DNA of 5,777 bases from an uncultured bacterium. Lineage in GTDB: Bacteria > Methylomirabilota > Methylomirabilia > Rokubacteriales > CSP1-6. Position numbers and translations under genes: made by a program. The notes below the pieces were generated by a model. The model was given only the letters and a program-made list of their open reading frames with translations. It did no database searches and was not told where the DNA came from. Within the stretch, counting starts at the first letter, position 1. Each line of letters starts with the position of its first letter. The stretch is from NCBI GenBank assembly GCA_946479205.1, contig CAMLFJ010000242.1, forward strand, positions 1 through 5,777, in the 5' to 3' direction. Positions 1-5,777 of the stretch are shown in pieces.

Positions 1-83
1 GTCAGGCCACCGGGCCGGGCCGCCGGGCGCGCGGCGGGGCGGGTGCGGGAAGGTTCTCGGCCGCGCGCGCGCTTCTTCTTCAC
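1..83 (-). CDS. Possible 5' end of a leftward gene, truncated by the window edge
   Basis: Five bases after the Rieske gene's stop codon, a GTG on the minus strand opens a frame that stays open to the window edge (27 full codons). The encoded start is MKKKRARGREPS followed by an Arg/Ala/Pro-rich stretch. That would be a highly basic, probably disordered N-terminus. The tight spacing would make it co-transcribed with the oxygenase. There is no convincing Shine-Dalgarno sequence, and in DNA this GC-rich open frames occur by chance. A plus-strand frame (3-92) ending in TAG inside the same CTAG is also open here. I recognise no family. A ferredoxin, reductase or beta subunit would be the expected neighbour, but these residues do not look like the start of any of them. 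Confidence 0.22.
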   Translation of the reverse strand, partial: MKKKRARGREPSRTRPAARPAARPGGL

Positions 84-88
84 TGCCG

Positions 89-1426
89 CTAGCCCCGCAG
101 GGTCGCGGTGCCCTCGAAGCGGGCCTTGATCGGGTCGAGCGCGATGTCCGCCCAGCTCTCCGCGTTCATGAACTCCTCCCAGCGCTGGTAGAACAGGCGC
201 TGGTTGTTCTCCGAGATGTACCGCTCGGAGACGAGCCCGGGATACTCCGGATGCGGCCCGGCGTGTCCCAGGCCCATCGAGAGATCCTGGGGATAGCGCC
301 GCCCGAGCTGGCTCGCGCTCGCGGCCGTCACCTGGCGCCAGTTGTCGACGTCGTCCTGCTCGAACATGCCGGCGGCGCCGTTGTTGGCCTGGCTGCCGAT
401 GCGGATCGCCCGCTTGAGGGCCTCGGGCGCGGCCCGGTCCACGAGGACGAAGTGCCAGAACTCGGTCTGGAGCGGGCCGCGGGGCAGGGCCAGGCGGAAG
501 CCGAGGATGCCGTTCGGGAAGATGCTGTGGTTGCCGAGCTGCACCCGGCGCGCGCGGAGCGCGCCGAGCCGCCGCTCGACCTCGGGCATGGTCGCGGCGT
601 GGTAGTCCTGGAACAGCTGGAAGGTCTCGGTCGATATCCCGTGGACGTAGCGGGGGGCGTTGTCGTCCGCGTCGCGGAAGGTGATCGAGTGGCCGTTGAC
701 GAAGGCGTGCTTGTTCGGGCTCTCGAACTGGTCCTTGTGCGAGAGCCGCGGGCGGCCGAGGAAGCGGGTCTGCATGCGGGCGCTGGAGAGATGGGTGGTC
801 GGGACGTGGTAGTTGTCCGAGCAGTTGTCCACCATGGTCTTCCAGTTGACCGGCTCGAGCCACTTCATCGGGCCCAGCGCCTGCATGCCGCCGTCGCGCC
901 GGTTGAACACGGTGTCGAGGTACCAGCGCGCGTCGCCCAGGTAGGCCTCGAGGCTCGGGGCGTCCTTGGCCCAGGTGGCGAAGACGATCCCCGCGTAGGT
1001 CTCCACGCGGGCCTCGACGAGGCCGAGGGAGCTCCGGTCGAGCGCGTCGTAGTAGGCCTCGGACTTGCCCGGGACGTGGTCGAGCGCGCCGTCGTTGCGG
1101 TACGTCCAGCCGTGGTAGGTGCACATGAAGCGGGTGGCGTTGCCGTCGTCGCAGCGCACCACCCGGTTGCCCCGGTGCCGGCACATGTTGAGCAGCGCGT
1201 GGAGCCGCCCCTGCCCGTCGCGGGTCAGGATGACCGGGTCCTCGCCCATGTAGGTGTGGAAGAAATCGTCGCGGGCGGGCACCAGGCTCTCGTGCCCGAT
1301 CATCAGCCAGGCGCGCCCGAAGATCCGGGCCATCTCGTCGTCGTAGACCGCCCGCTCGCTGAAGATGCGGCGGTCGATCTTGCCGGTGGCCGGATCGATG
1401 ACGACGTACTTCCGGGTGGCGCCCAT
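89..1426 (-). CDS. Rieske non-heme iron aromatic ring-hydroxylating oxygenase, alpha subunit
   Basis: This 445-residue protein is the catalytic subunit of a Rieske oxygenase, which uses O2 and electrons from a reductase/ferredoxin to hydroxylate aromatic or related substrates in the cytoplasm. The Rieske [2Fe-2S] domain (about residues 40-150) has C82-x-H84 and, 17 residues on, C102-x2-H105 in MCTYHGWTY. The catalytic domain (about 185-430) carries DNYHVPTTH, giving iron ligands H207 and H212, with D204 as the conserved Asp that relays electrons between subunits. The third ligand is D358 or D359 in FEQDDVDNW. Length is normal for the family. An in-frame ATG at 1480 would add 18 residues. I prefer 1426 because AAGGAGG lies 8 bases upstream and a TATAAT box sits inside the longer version. 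No beta subunit or electron-transfer gene is visible nearby. The substrate cannot be read from the sequence. The family call is firm. Confidence 0.95.
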   Translation of the reverse strand: MGATRKYVVIDPATGKIDRRIFSERAVYDDEMARIFGRAWLMIGHESLVPARDDFFHTYMGEDPVILTRDGQGRLHALLNMCRHRGNRVVRCDDGNATRFMCTYHGWTYRNDGALDHVPGKSEAYYDALDRSSLGLVEARVETYAGIVFATWAKDAPSLEAYLGDARWYLDTVFNRRDGGMQALGPMKWLEPVNWKTMVDNCSDNYHVPTTHLSSARMQTRFLGRPRLSHKDQFESPNKHAFVNGHSITFRDADDNAPRYVHGISTETFQLFQDYHAATMPEVERRLGALRARRVQLGNHSIFPNGILGFRLALPRGPLQTEFWHFVLVDRAAPEALKRAIRIGSQANNGAAGMFEQDDVDNWRQVTAASASQLGRRYPQDLSMGLGHAGPHPEYPGLVSERYISENNQRLFYQRWEEFMNAESWADIALDPIKARFEGTATLRG

Positions 1427-1434
1427 CCCGCGAT

Positions 1435-1441
1435 CCTCCTT
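1435..1441 (-). promoter_or_regulatory. Shine-Dalgarno site deciding the Rieske gene start
   Basis: The minus strand reads AAGGAGG, a perfect anti-16S match, 8 bases before the ATG at 1426. The upstream in-frame ATG at 1480 has no comparable site. This fixes the start of the oxygenase at 1426. Confidence 0.85.
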
Positions 1442-1450
1442 GTCGCGCTC

Positions 1451-1480
1451 ATTATAGGCCGACCCGCGCGAGATCTTCAC
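1451..1480 (-). promoter_or_regulatory. Sigma70-like promoter for the Rieske gene
   Basis: The minus strand has an exact TATAAT at 1451-1456. GTGAAG at 1475-1480 is a weak -35 match that keeps the TGA core, and the spacer is 18 bases. Transcription would start near 1444-1445, leaving a leader of about 18 bases that holds the Shine-Dalgarno site. A/T-rich hexamers are rare in this GC-rich DNA, which gives the -10 weight. The -35 is poor, so the promoter may need an activator. Confidence 0.55.
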
Positions 1481-1493
1481 CGGCGTTTCGGTG
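1478..1493. repeat. Inverted repeat in the divergent promoter region, possible operator
   Basis: CACCG (1478-1482) and CGGTG (1489-1493) are perfect inverted arms around a 6-base centre. The repeat overlaps the predicted -35 of the leftward promoter and ends two bases before the -10 candidate of the rightward promoter. That position would let one bound regulator affect both directions. Five-base arms are short enough to arise by chance, and no regulator gene is in the window. Confidence 0.3.
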
Positions 1494-1494
1494 C

Positions 1495-1500
1495 TATCAT
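1495..1500 (+). promoter_or_regulatory. Candidate -10 box for the rightward operon
   Basis: TATCAT differs from TATAAT at one position and lies 36 bases before the VOC start codon, so transcription would begin near 1507. No good -35 is found at 16-18 bases upstream (hexamers there are AGATCT, GATCTT or ATCTTC). If real, the promoter is weak or activator-dependent. Confidence 0.3.
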
Positions 1501-1523
1501 TCGCGACAGGACCACGCTCGCGC

Positions 1524-1528
1524 GGAGG
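1524..1528 (+). promoter_or_regulatory. Shine-Dalgarno site of the VOC gene
   Basis: GGAGG stands 8 bases before the ATG at 1537. It supports that start as the first gene of the rightward operon. Confidence 0.75.
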
Positions 1529-1536
1529 CAGCGCTC

Positions 1537-2085
1537 ATGACGACATCGCCGCCCGTCTCGTTCAGCCACTTCGGCATCTACGTGACCGACCTCGCGCGGA
1601 TGGAGGACTTCTACACGCGCGTGCTCGGCCTGCTCGTGAGCGACCGCGGGCAGTTGCCGGGCGGATCCGACCTGGTCTTCCTCTCCCGGGATCCGGACGA
1701 GCACCACCAGATCGTGCTGGCGACCGGCCGGCCGCCCGGGGTGGAGTTCAACGTCGTGAACCAGATATCGTTCAAGCTGTCGACGCTCGCCGACCTCAAG
1801 GCCATGCACGCCCGGGCCCGCGACGAGGGGACCAAGCAGTTCCGGATCGTGACCCACGGCAACGCGTGGTCCGTCTACTTCGCCGACCCCGAGGGCAACC
1901 GGGTCGAGGTCTTCGTGGACACGCCGTGGCACACCCCGCAGCCGGTGGTGGAGCCGTTCGACATCGAGGCGCCGGTGGAGGTCATCGAGCGGGAGACCGA
2001 AGCGCTCTGCCGCAATCGCCCCGGGTTCATGTCGCGGGCGCAGTGGCGGGCGGCCCAGGTGACGCGGATGGCCGCGGCCCGCTAG
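1537..2085 (+). CDS. VOC (glyoxalase / extradiol dioxygenase fold) family protein
   Basis: This 182-residue protein has one vicinal-oxygen-chelate domain made of two beta-alpha-beta-beta-beta modules. The first (about residues 8-62) opens with FSHFGIYVTDLARMEDFYTR. The second (about 73-130) opens with NQISFKLSTLADL and closes with YFADPEGNRVEVFVD. Expected metal positions are H11 at the first strand, the second-module first strand, and E124 in RVEVF. At the second of these, many extradiol dioxygenases and glyoxalases have His, but this protein has Q76. H56/H57 in DEHHQIVL fall where type I extradiol enzymes carry their active-site His pair. A C-terminal tail (about 132-182) follows the fold. 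The protein could be a small ring-cleavage dioxygenase, a lyase/isomerase or a non-canonical relative. The fold is secure; the reaction is not. It is the first gene of a rightward operon, 33 bases before the molybdenum subunit gene. Confidence 0.9.
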   Translation: MTTSPPVSFSHFGIYVTDLARMEDFYTRVLGLLVSDRGQLPGGSDLVFLSRDPDEHHQIVLATGRPPGVEFNVVNQISFKLSTLADLKAMHARARDEGTKQFRIVTHGNAWSVYFADPEGNRVEVFVDTPWHTPQPVVEPFDIEAPVEVIERETEALCRNRPGFMSRAQWRAAQVTRMAAAR

Positions 2086-2118
2086 CCGGACCGCGATCGC
2101 CTCCGGAGCGCGACGGCG

Positions 2119-4416
2119 GTGAGCTTCAGCATCATCGGCAAGGACACCCCGAAGCGCGACGGGGTCGAGAAGGTCACCGGGCACACCCAGTTCCTCCACG
2201 ATCTCACCCTGCCGCGCCTCGCCCACGGCGCCATCCTCCGGACCCGCCACCCGCACGCGCGCGTGCTCCGGATCGACACGAGCGCGGCCGAGGCGCTGCC
2301 CGGCGTGATCGCGGTGATCACCGCCGACCGCGTGGAGCAGCACCCGTTCGGCTTCGCCAAGGATCACCTGGCGCTCAAGGGCGGCGCGGCCGACGGCGGC
2401 AAGGTGCGCTGCATCCGCGACGAGATCGCCGCGGTGGCCGCGCTGACCGAGGAGATCGCCCAGGAGGCGGTGCGGCGCATCCGGGTGGACTACCAGGAGC
2501 TGCCCGCGGTGTTCGACCCGGCGTCGGCCCTCCGGCCGGACGCCCCGCTCGTGCACGAGGGGCGCGGGAGCAACCTGGTCAACCTCCGCTACCAGTTCGC
2601 GCACGGCGACGTGGACGCGGCCTTCGCGCGGGCGGCCGTCGTGGTGGAAGGCGAATACCGGCTCAACTACGTGACCACCGCCTGCCTGGGCACGATGACC
2701 GCGATCGCGGCCTGGAGCGCGCCCGAGAGCCCCGACGCCTCGCTCACCATGTGGAGCACCACCCAGGTGCCGTTTCTCTACCAGCGCGACCTGGCCGAGG
2801 CCCTCGGCATCACCGGCGACCGGGTGCGCGTGATCCAGCCGCCGGTGGGCGGCAACTTCGGCCGCGGGCTCGATCTCTACCCGATCGACATCATCGCCGC
2901 GCTGCTGGCCCGGCGCGCCGGCCGGCCCGTGAAGATCGCCTTCGAGCGCATCGAGGAGTTCATCGCGAGCCCGACCCGCGAGCCGTGCGTGATCCACCTG
3001 CGGACCGCGGCGGACCGCGACGGCCGGCTGCTCGGCCGCGACGCGCGCGTGGTGATCGACAACGGCGCCTACGTCTCGTGGGGCTCGACGACACCCTACG
3101 TGATGCTCTCCACCACCGCCGGGCTCTACCGCGTCCCCGCGGTGCGCTTCGACACCAGCATCGTCTACACCAACAACCCGTACTCGGGCTCGATGCGCGG
3201 CTACGGCAACCTCGAGAGCACGTTCGCGATCGAGGCCCAGATGGACGATCTGGCCGAGCGGCTCGGCCTCGATCGCGTCGAGATCCGGCGCCGCAACGCC
3301 ACCCGATCGGGCGACGTGAACCCGCAGGGCAGCGTCATCACCTCCTGCGCGATGACCGAGTGCCTGGACGCGGTCGAGCGCGAGATGGCCAAGTCGGCGG
3401 GGGAGGCGGCCCCGCCCGGGTGGCGGCGCGGGGTGGGCTACGCGGCGATGTTCCACGTGGGCGGGGGCGCGCGTGTCTATCGCTCCGACGGCTGCGGGGC
3501 CATCCTCAAGCTCGACGACTTCGGGAAGGTCTCGCTGCTTACCGGGGCCAGCGAGATCGGGCAGGGCTCGGAGACCGTGCTGGCCATGATCGTCGCGGAG
3601 GAGCTGGGGCTGCCGCTCGCGCGGGTGGAGGTCGTCAACAGCGACACCAGCATCAAGCCGTGGGACGTGGGGGTGCACGCCAGCCGCACCACGTTCATCG
3701 CGGGCAACGCCGCGCTCCTGGCCGCGCGCGCGCTCAAGGGCAAGCTCCTCGCCCTGGCCGCCTCGGTGATGGACGAGCGCGCGGACGACCTCGAGCTGGC
3801 CGGCGGCCTCGTCCGGGTCCGGGACCATCCGGAGCGCGGCATGGAGTACGACCGCGTGGTCCGCGCCGGGCATTTTCGCGAGGGCGGCCGCACCCTCGTG
3901 GCCGAGGCGTTCTACGACCCGCCCAACGAGATGCTGTCGAAGGACCTCCGGGGGAACGTCTCGGCCGCCTACGGCTTCGCGGCCCAGGCCGCGCTGGTGG
4001 AGGTCAGCCTGGCCACCGGCCAGGTGCGGGTGCTGAAGGTGGCCTCGGCCCACGACGTGGGCCGGGCCCTCAATCCGCTGGCCGCCGAGGGGCAGATCCA
4101 CGGCGGCATCCACATGGGCCTCGGCTACGCGCTGTCCGAGGAGCTGCGGATCGAGGAGGGGCGCGTGCTGAACCCGCAGTTCATGGAGTACGCGCTGCTC
4201 TCGGCCTCCGACATGCCCGAGATCGTGATCAACCTGATCGAGACGATCGACGAGGCCGGCCCCTTCGGGGCCAAGGGGCTCGGCGAGTCCGGGGTCATCC
4301 CGGTGGCCGCCGCGGTGGCCAACGCGGTGAAGGACGCGGTCGGCGTGCGGCTCACCGCGCTGCCGATGACCCCCGAGCGCGTCTTCCGCGCGCTCGCGTC
4401 CCGGCCGCTCGCATGA
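2119..4416 (+). CDS. Molybdopterin-binding large subunit, xanthine dehydrogenase / 4-hydroxybenzoyl-CoA reductase family
   Basis: This 765-residue protein is the catalytic molybdenum-cofactor subunit of a hydroxylase that exchanges hydrogen or hydroxyl on an aromatic or N-heterocyclic ring. It begins directly at the aldehyde-oxidase hammerhead domain (about 14-130; KRDGVEKVTG, HPHARVL), so there is no fused iron-sulfur domain. Cofactor and active-site motifs follow: PPVGGNFGRG (241-250), GSMRGYGN (357-364), GQGSET (481-486), DVGVHASRTT (516-525) and KGLGES (719-724) with catalytic E723. The AYRCSFR loop of carbon monoxide dehydrogenase is absent, ruling out true CoxL. The DT-x4-WDxGxxASR stretch and the ligase next door recall 4-hydroxybenzoyl-CoA reductase alpha subunits, but the substrate is inferred. 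The usual HxxMEP-type motif reads TACLGTM (187-193). The start is GTG with GGAG 10 bases upstream. The small [2Fe-2S] and FAD subunit genes normally found beside it are missing. Confidence 0.92.
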   Translation: MSFSIIGKDTPKRDGVEKVTGHTQFLHDLTLPRLAHGAILRTRHPHARVLRIDTSAAEALPGVIAVITADRVEQHPFGFAKDHLALKGGAADGGKVRCIRDEIAAVAALTEEIAQEAVRRIRVDYQELPAVFDPASALRPDAPLVHEGRGSNLVNLRYQFAHGDVDAAFARAAVVVEGEYRLNYVTTACLGTMTAIAAWSAPESPDASLTMWSTTQVPFLYQRDLAEALGITGDRVRVIQPPVGGNFGRGLDLYPIDIIAALLARRAGRPVKIAFERIEEFIASPTREPCVIHLRTAADRDGRLLGRDARVVIDNGAYVSWGSTTPYVMLSTTAGLYRVPAVRFDTSIVYTNNPYSGSMRGYGNLESTFAIEAQMDDLAERLGLDRVEIRRRNATRSGDVNPQGSVITSCAMTECLDAVEREMAKSAGEAAPPGWRRGVGYAAMFHVGGGARVYRSDGCGAILKLDDFGKVSLLTGASEIGQGSETVLAMIVAEELGLPLARVEVVNSDTSIKPWDVGVHASRTTFIAGNAALLAARALKGKLLALAASVMDERADDLELAGGLVRVRDHPERGMEYDRVVRAGHFREGGRTLVAEAFYDPPNEMLSKDLRGNVSAAYGFAAQAALVEVSLATGQVRVLKVASAHDVGRALNPLAAEGQIHGGIHMGLGYALSEELRIEEGRVLNPQFMEYALLSASDMPEIVINLIETIDEAGPFGAKGLGESGVIPVAAAVANAVKDAVGVRLTALPMTPERVFRALASRPLA

Positions 4417-5690
4417 CCGCGCCGATGTGGGAGGCGCCGGCCGAGTCGCGGCCGCGCAAAGCGCTGGAGCGGCAGACGCTCGAGGGGCTGCGCCGGACGC
4501 TCGGCCACGTCCTGGACCACGAGGCCTGGCGGCGCCGCCTCCCCGGCGTACGGCCCGGCGACATCCGCGCGCCCGCCGACTGGGCGCGGCTGCCGTTCCT
4601 GACCAAGGACGAGCTGCGCGATGCCTATCCGTTCGGGCTGGCCTGCGTGGCGCCCGACCGCGTCGTCCGCGTGCACATGTCCTCCGGCACCACCGGCAAC
4701 CCGGTGCTGAACCCGTACACGCGGGCCGACGTGGAGCAGTGGGGCGCGGTGATGGCGCGCTGCTACGTGGCGGCCGGCGTCGGCCCGCGGGACGTCATCC
4801 AGATCACGCCCTCGTTCGGCCTCTTCACCGGCGGCTTCGGCTTCCACTACGGCGCCGAGCGGATCGGCGCGATGGTGGTGCCGATCGGCGCGGGCCGCAC
4901 GTCGCTCCAGCTCCAGCTCATGCGCGACCTGGGGACCACCGTGCTCACCGGCATCTCGACCTACCCGCTGCGCATCCTCGAGGTCGCGCGCGCGGAGCGG
5001 TTCGACCTGGGCTCGCTCCGCCTCCGGGTCGCCATCCTGGGCTCCGAGATGTGGTCCGACGATCTGCGCGGGCTCATCGAGCGCGAGCTCGCGGTGACCA
5101 CGTTCGACATCATCGGGATGACCGAGACGGGGGGGCCGGGGCTCGGCATCGACTGCGGGGCGCGCGCCGGCATCCACGTGTGGGAGGACCACTACTTCTG
5201 CGAGGTGGTGGACCCCGAGACGGGCGACCTGCGCGCCGACGGTGTCGAGGGCGAGCTGGTGGTGAGCACGCTCACCCGCGAGGGGCTACCGCTGATCCGC
5301 TACCGCACCCACGACCTCACGCGCGTGCTGAGCCGGGAGCCGTGCGCCTGCGGGCGGACCCACCTGCGGCTGGACCGGCTGCACGGGCGGACCGACGACA
5401 TGGTGATCTTCCGCGGCGTGAATTTCTATCCGCGTCAGATCGAGTCGCTGCTCCTCAAGCAGCCCGGCGTAAGCCACGAGTACCAGATCGTGCTCGACCG
5501 GGCGCCCGGCGGCAGCGACCGGCTCGCCCTGCTGCTCGAGGCGCGGGACGGCTTCGCGGAGACCGGCCTGCCCCGGCTGCGGAGCGAGCTGCGCGAGCGC
5601 CTGAACCTGAGCCCGGAGATCACCCTGCTCAAGGAGGGCGAGCTGCCGCGGCCCCCGGGCAAGGCGGTGCGGGTGGTGGATCGGCGCTAG
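4413..5690 (+). CDS. PaaK-like phenylacetate/aryl-CoA ligase (AMP-forming)
   Basis: This 425-residue adenylate-forming enzyme joins an aryl or arylacetic acid to coenzyme A through an acyl-AMP intermediate in the cytoplasm. Motifs in order: P-loop SSGTTGNP (90-97), DIIGMTETGGPG (232-243), GELVVSTLTREGLPLIRYRT (280-299), D301, hinge GRTDDMVIFRGVNFYP (325-340), and C-terminal GKAVRVVD with catalytic K417. C248, H255, C311 and C313 (the CACGRT motif) are placed like the structural metal site seen in PaaK-type ligases. Length is normal for PaaK (about 430). The ATG at 4413 overlaps the stop of the molybdenum subunit as ATGA, and there is no separate Shine-Dalgarno site, so translation is probably coupled. 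A second ATG at 4425 is possible. Pairing with the molybdenum enzyme suggests the CoA thioester made here is that enzyme's substrate. The class is certain; the acid is unknown. Confidence 0.95.
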   Translation: MTAPMWEAPAESRPRKALERQTLEGLRRTLGHVLDHEAWRRRLPGVRPGDIRAPADWARLPFLTKDELRDAYPFGLACVAPDRVVRVHMSSGTTGNPVLNPYTRADVEQWGAVMARCYVAAGVGPRDVIQITPSFGLFTGGFGFHYGAERIGAMVVPIGAGRTSLQLQLMRDLGTTVLTGISTYPLRILEVARAERFDLGSLRLRVAILGSEMWSDDLRGLIERELAVTTFDIIGMTETGGPGLGIDCGARAGIHVWEDHYFCEVVDPETGDLRADGVEGELVVSTLTREGLPLIRYRTHDLTRVLSREPCACGRTHLRLDRLHGRTDDMVIFRGVNFYPRQIESLLLKQPGVSHEYQIVLDRAPGGSDRLALLLEARDGFAETGLPRLRSELRERLNLSPEITLLKEGELPRPPGKAVRVVDRR

Positions 5691-5777
5691 CGGTTCAGGC
5701 GGCCGAGCGCGCGGGCCGCGAGACGGTCCTTCTTGCTGAGCCGGCGCGGGTTGCCCTTCTTGGTCCGCGGCCGGCTC
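5687..5777 (-). CDS. C-terminal end of a convergent minus-strand gene, truncated by the window edge
   Basis: A minus-strand frame is open from the right edge to a TAG at 5687-5689, giving 29 full codons. The visible tail is strongly basic (TKKGNPRRLSKKDR, ending RLAARALGRLNR) and reads as a plausible C-terminal helix rather than random GC-rich translation. Its stop overlaps the ligase stop inside CTAG, so the two genes would converge with no space for a separate terminator. If it is real, the rightward operon ends with the ligase. No family can be assigned from so little sequence. Confidence 0.4.
   Translation of the reverse strand, partial: SRPRTKKGNPRRLSKKDRLAARALGRLNR

Noticed and set aside
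20..37. CCGCCG-N6-CGGCGG hairpin downstream of the Rieske gene as a terminator
   Set aside because: The 6-bp stem is GC-only with no following T tract on either strand, and such stems are common by chance in this composition.
1427..1480. The longer Rieske protein starting at 1480
   Set aside because: The extra 18 residues include the promoter -10 box and have no ribosome site, whereas the start at 1426 has a perfect AAGGAGG.
251..1540. A 429-codon plus-strand open frame opposite the Rieske gene
   Set aside because: It is an antisense shadow of a gene with intact Rieske and iron-binding motifs, and its composition is biased to Val, Ala, Arg, Gly and Glu.
2086..2108. Palindromes GCGATCGC (2093-2100) and CTCCGGAG (2101-2108), with CCGGA/TCCGG arms, before the GTG of the molybdenum gene
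   Set aside because: They could form a weak hairpin hiding part of the GGAG ribosome site, but the arms are short and GC-rich and nothing else supports a control element. GCGATCGC resembles the cyanobacterial HIP1 octamer, but a single copy here means nothing.
1477..4113. An 878-codon open frame on the minus strand opposite the VOC and molybdenum genes
   Set aside because: Its translation is low-complexity (His, Arg, Val, Gly, Ala rich) with no motif. It is antisense to two genes with clear conserved motifs, as expected where third positions are nearly all G or C.
1491..4412. In-frame extension upstream of the ligase, making an apparent 1399-residue protein
   Set aside because: Only the part from 4413 resembles a protein. 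The earlier part is an Arg/Ala/Gly/Pro-rich off-frame reading of the VOC and molybdenum genes.
2119..4416. Assignment of the large subunit as carbon monoxide dehydrogenase (CoxL)
   Set aside because: The loop expected to carry AYRCSFR with the copper-binding Cys reads GSMRGYGN instead.
4125..5192. A 355-codon minus-strand open frame opposite the ligase
   Set aside because: It is antisense to the ligase motifs and its translation is low-complexity, with no recognisable domain.

Overview
The window is a very GC-rich stretch (roughly 70% or more by eye) of bacterial DNA, densely packed with genes. The consensus Shine-Dalgarno sequences, sigma70-like promoter elements, short intergenic gaps and stop/start overlaps are all bacterial. 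The gene types (Rieske oxygenase, molybdenum hydroxylase, VOC enzyme, aryl-CoA ligase) fit a soil or sediment heterotroph that degrades aromatic compounds, such as a high-GC proteobacterium, an actinobacterium or a Rokubacteria/Methylomirabilota-type lineage. The sequence alone does not settle the lineage.

Layout, left to right. Positions 1-83 may hold the first codons of a leftward gene that runs off the edge (weak call). Positions 89-1426 (minus) encode a complete Rieske-type ring-hydroxylating oxygenase alpha subunit. Positions 1427-1536 are a 110-base divergent control region. It holds a consensus TATAAT on the minus strand, a weaker TATCAT on the plus strand and an inverted repeat between them that could be an operator. 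A rightward operon follows: a VOC (glyoxalase/extradiol dioxygenase fold) protein at 1537-2085, a molybdopterin-binding large subunit of the xanthine dehydrogenase/4-hydroxybenzoyl-CoA reductase family at 2119-4416, and a PaaK-like aryl-CoA ligase at 4413-5690 that overlaps the previous gene by ATGA. From 5687 to the right edge is the C-terminal end of a convergent minus-strand frame whose stop codon overlaps the ligase stop inside CTAG.

Working model (inference): an aromatic or aryl acid is activated to its CoA thioester by the ligase, then hydroxylated or reductively dehydroxylated by the molybdenum enzyme. The VOC protein and the Rieske oxygenase act on related ring substrates. The most unusual points are three. 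The molybdenum large subunit has neither its [2Fe-2S] nor its FAD partner in its own operon. The VOC protein has Gln where many relatives have a metal-binding His. The Rieske alpha subunit has no visible beta subunit or reductase beside it. I see no tRNA, rRNA, CRISPR array, insertion sequence or phage feature.
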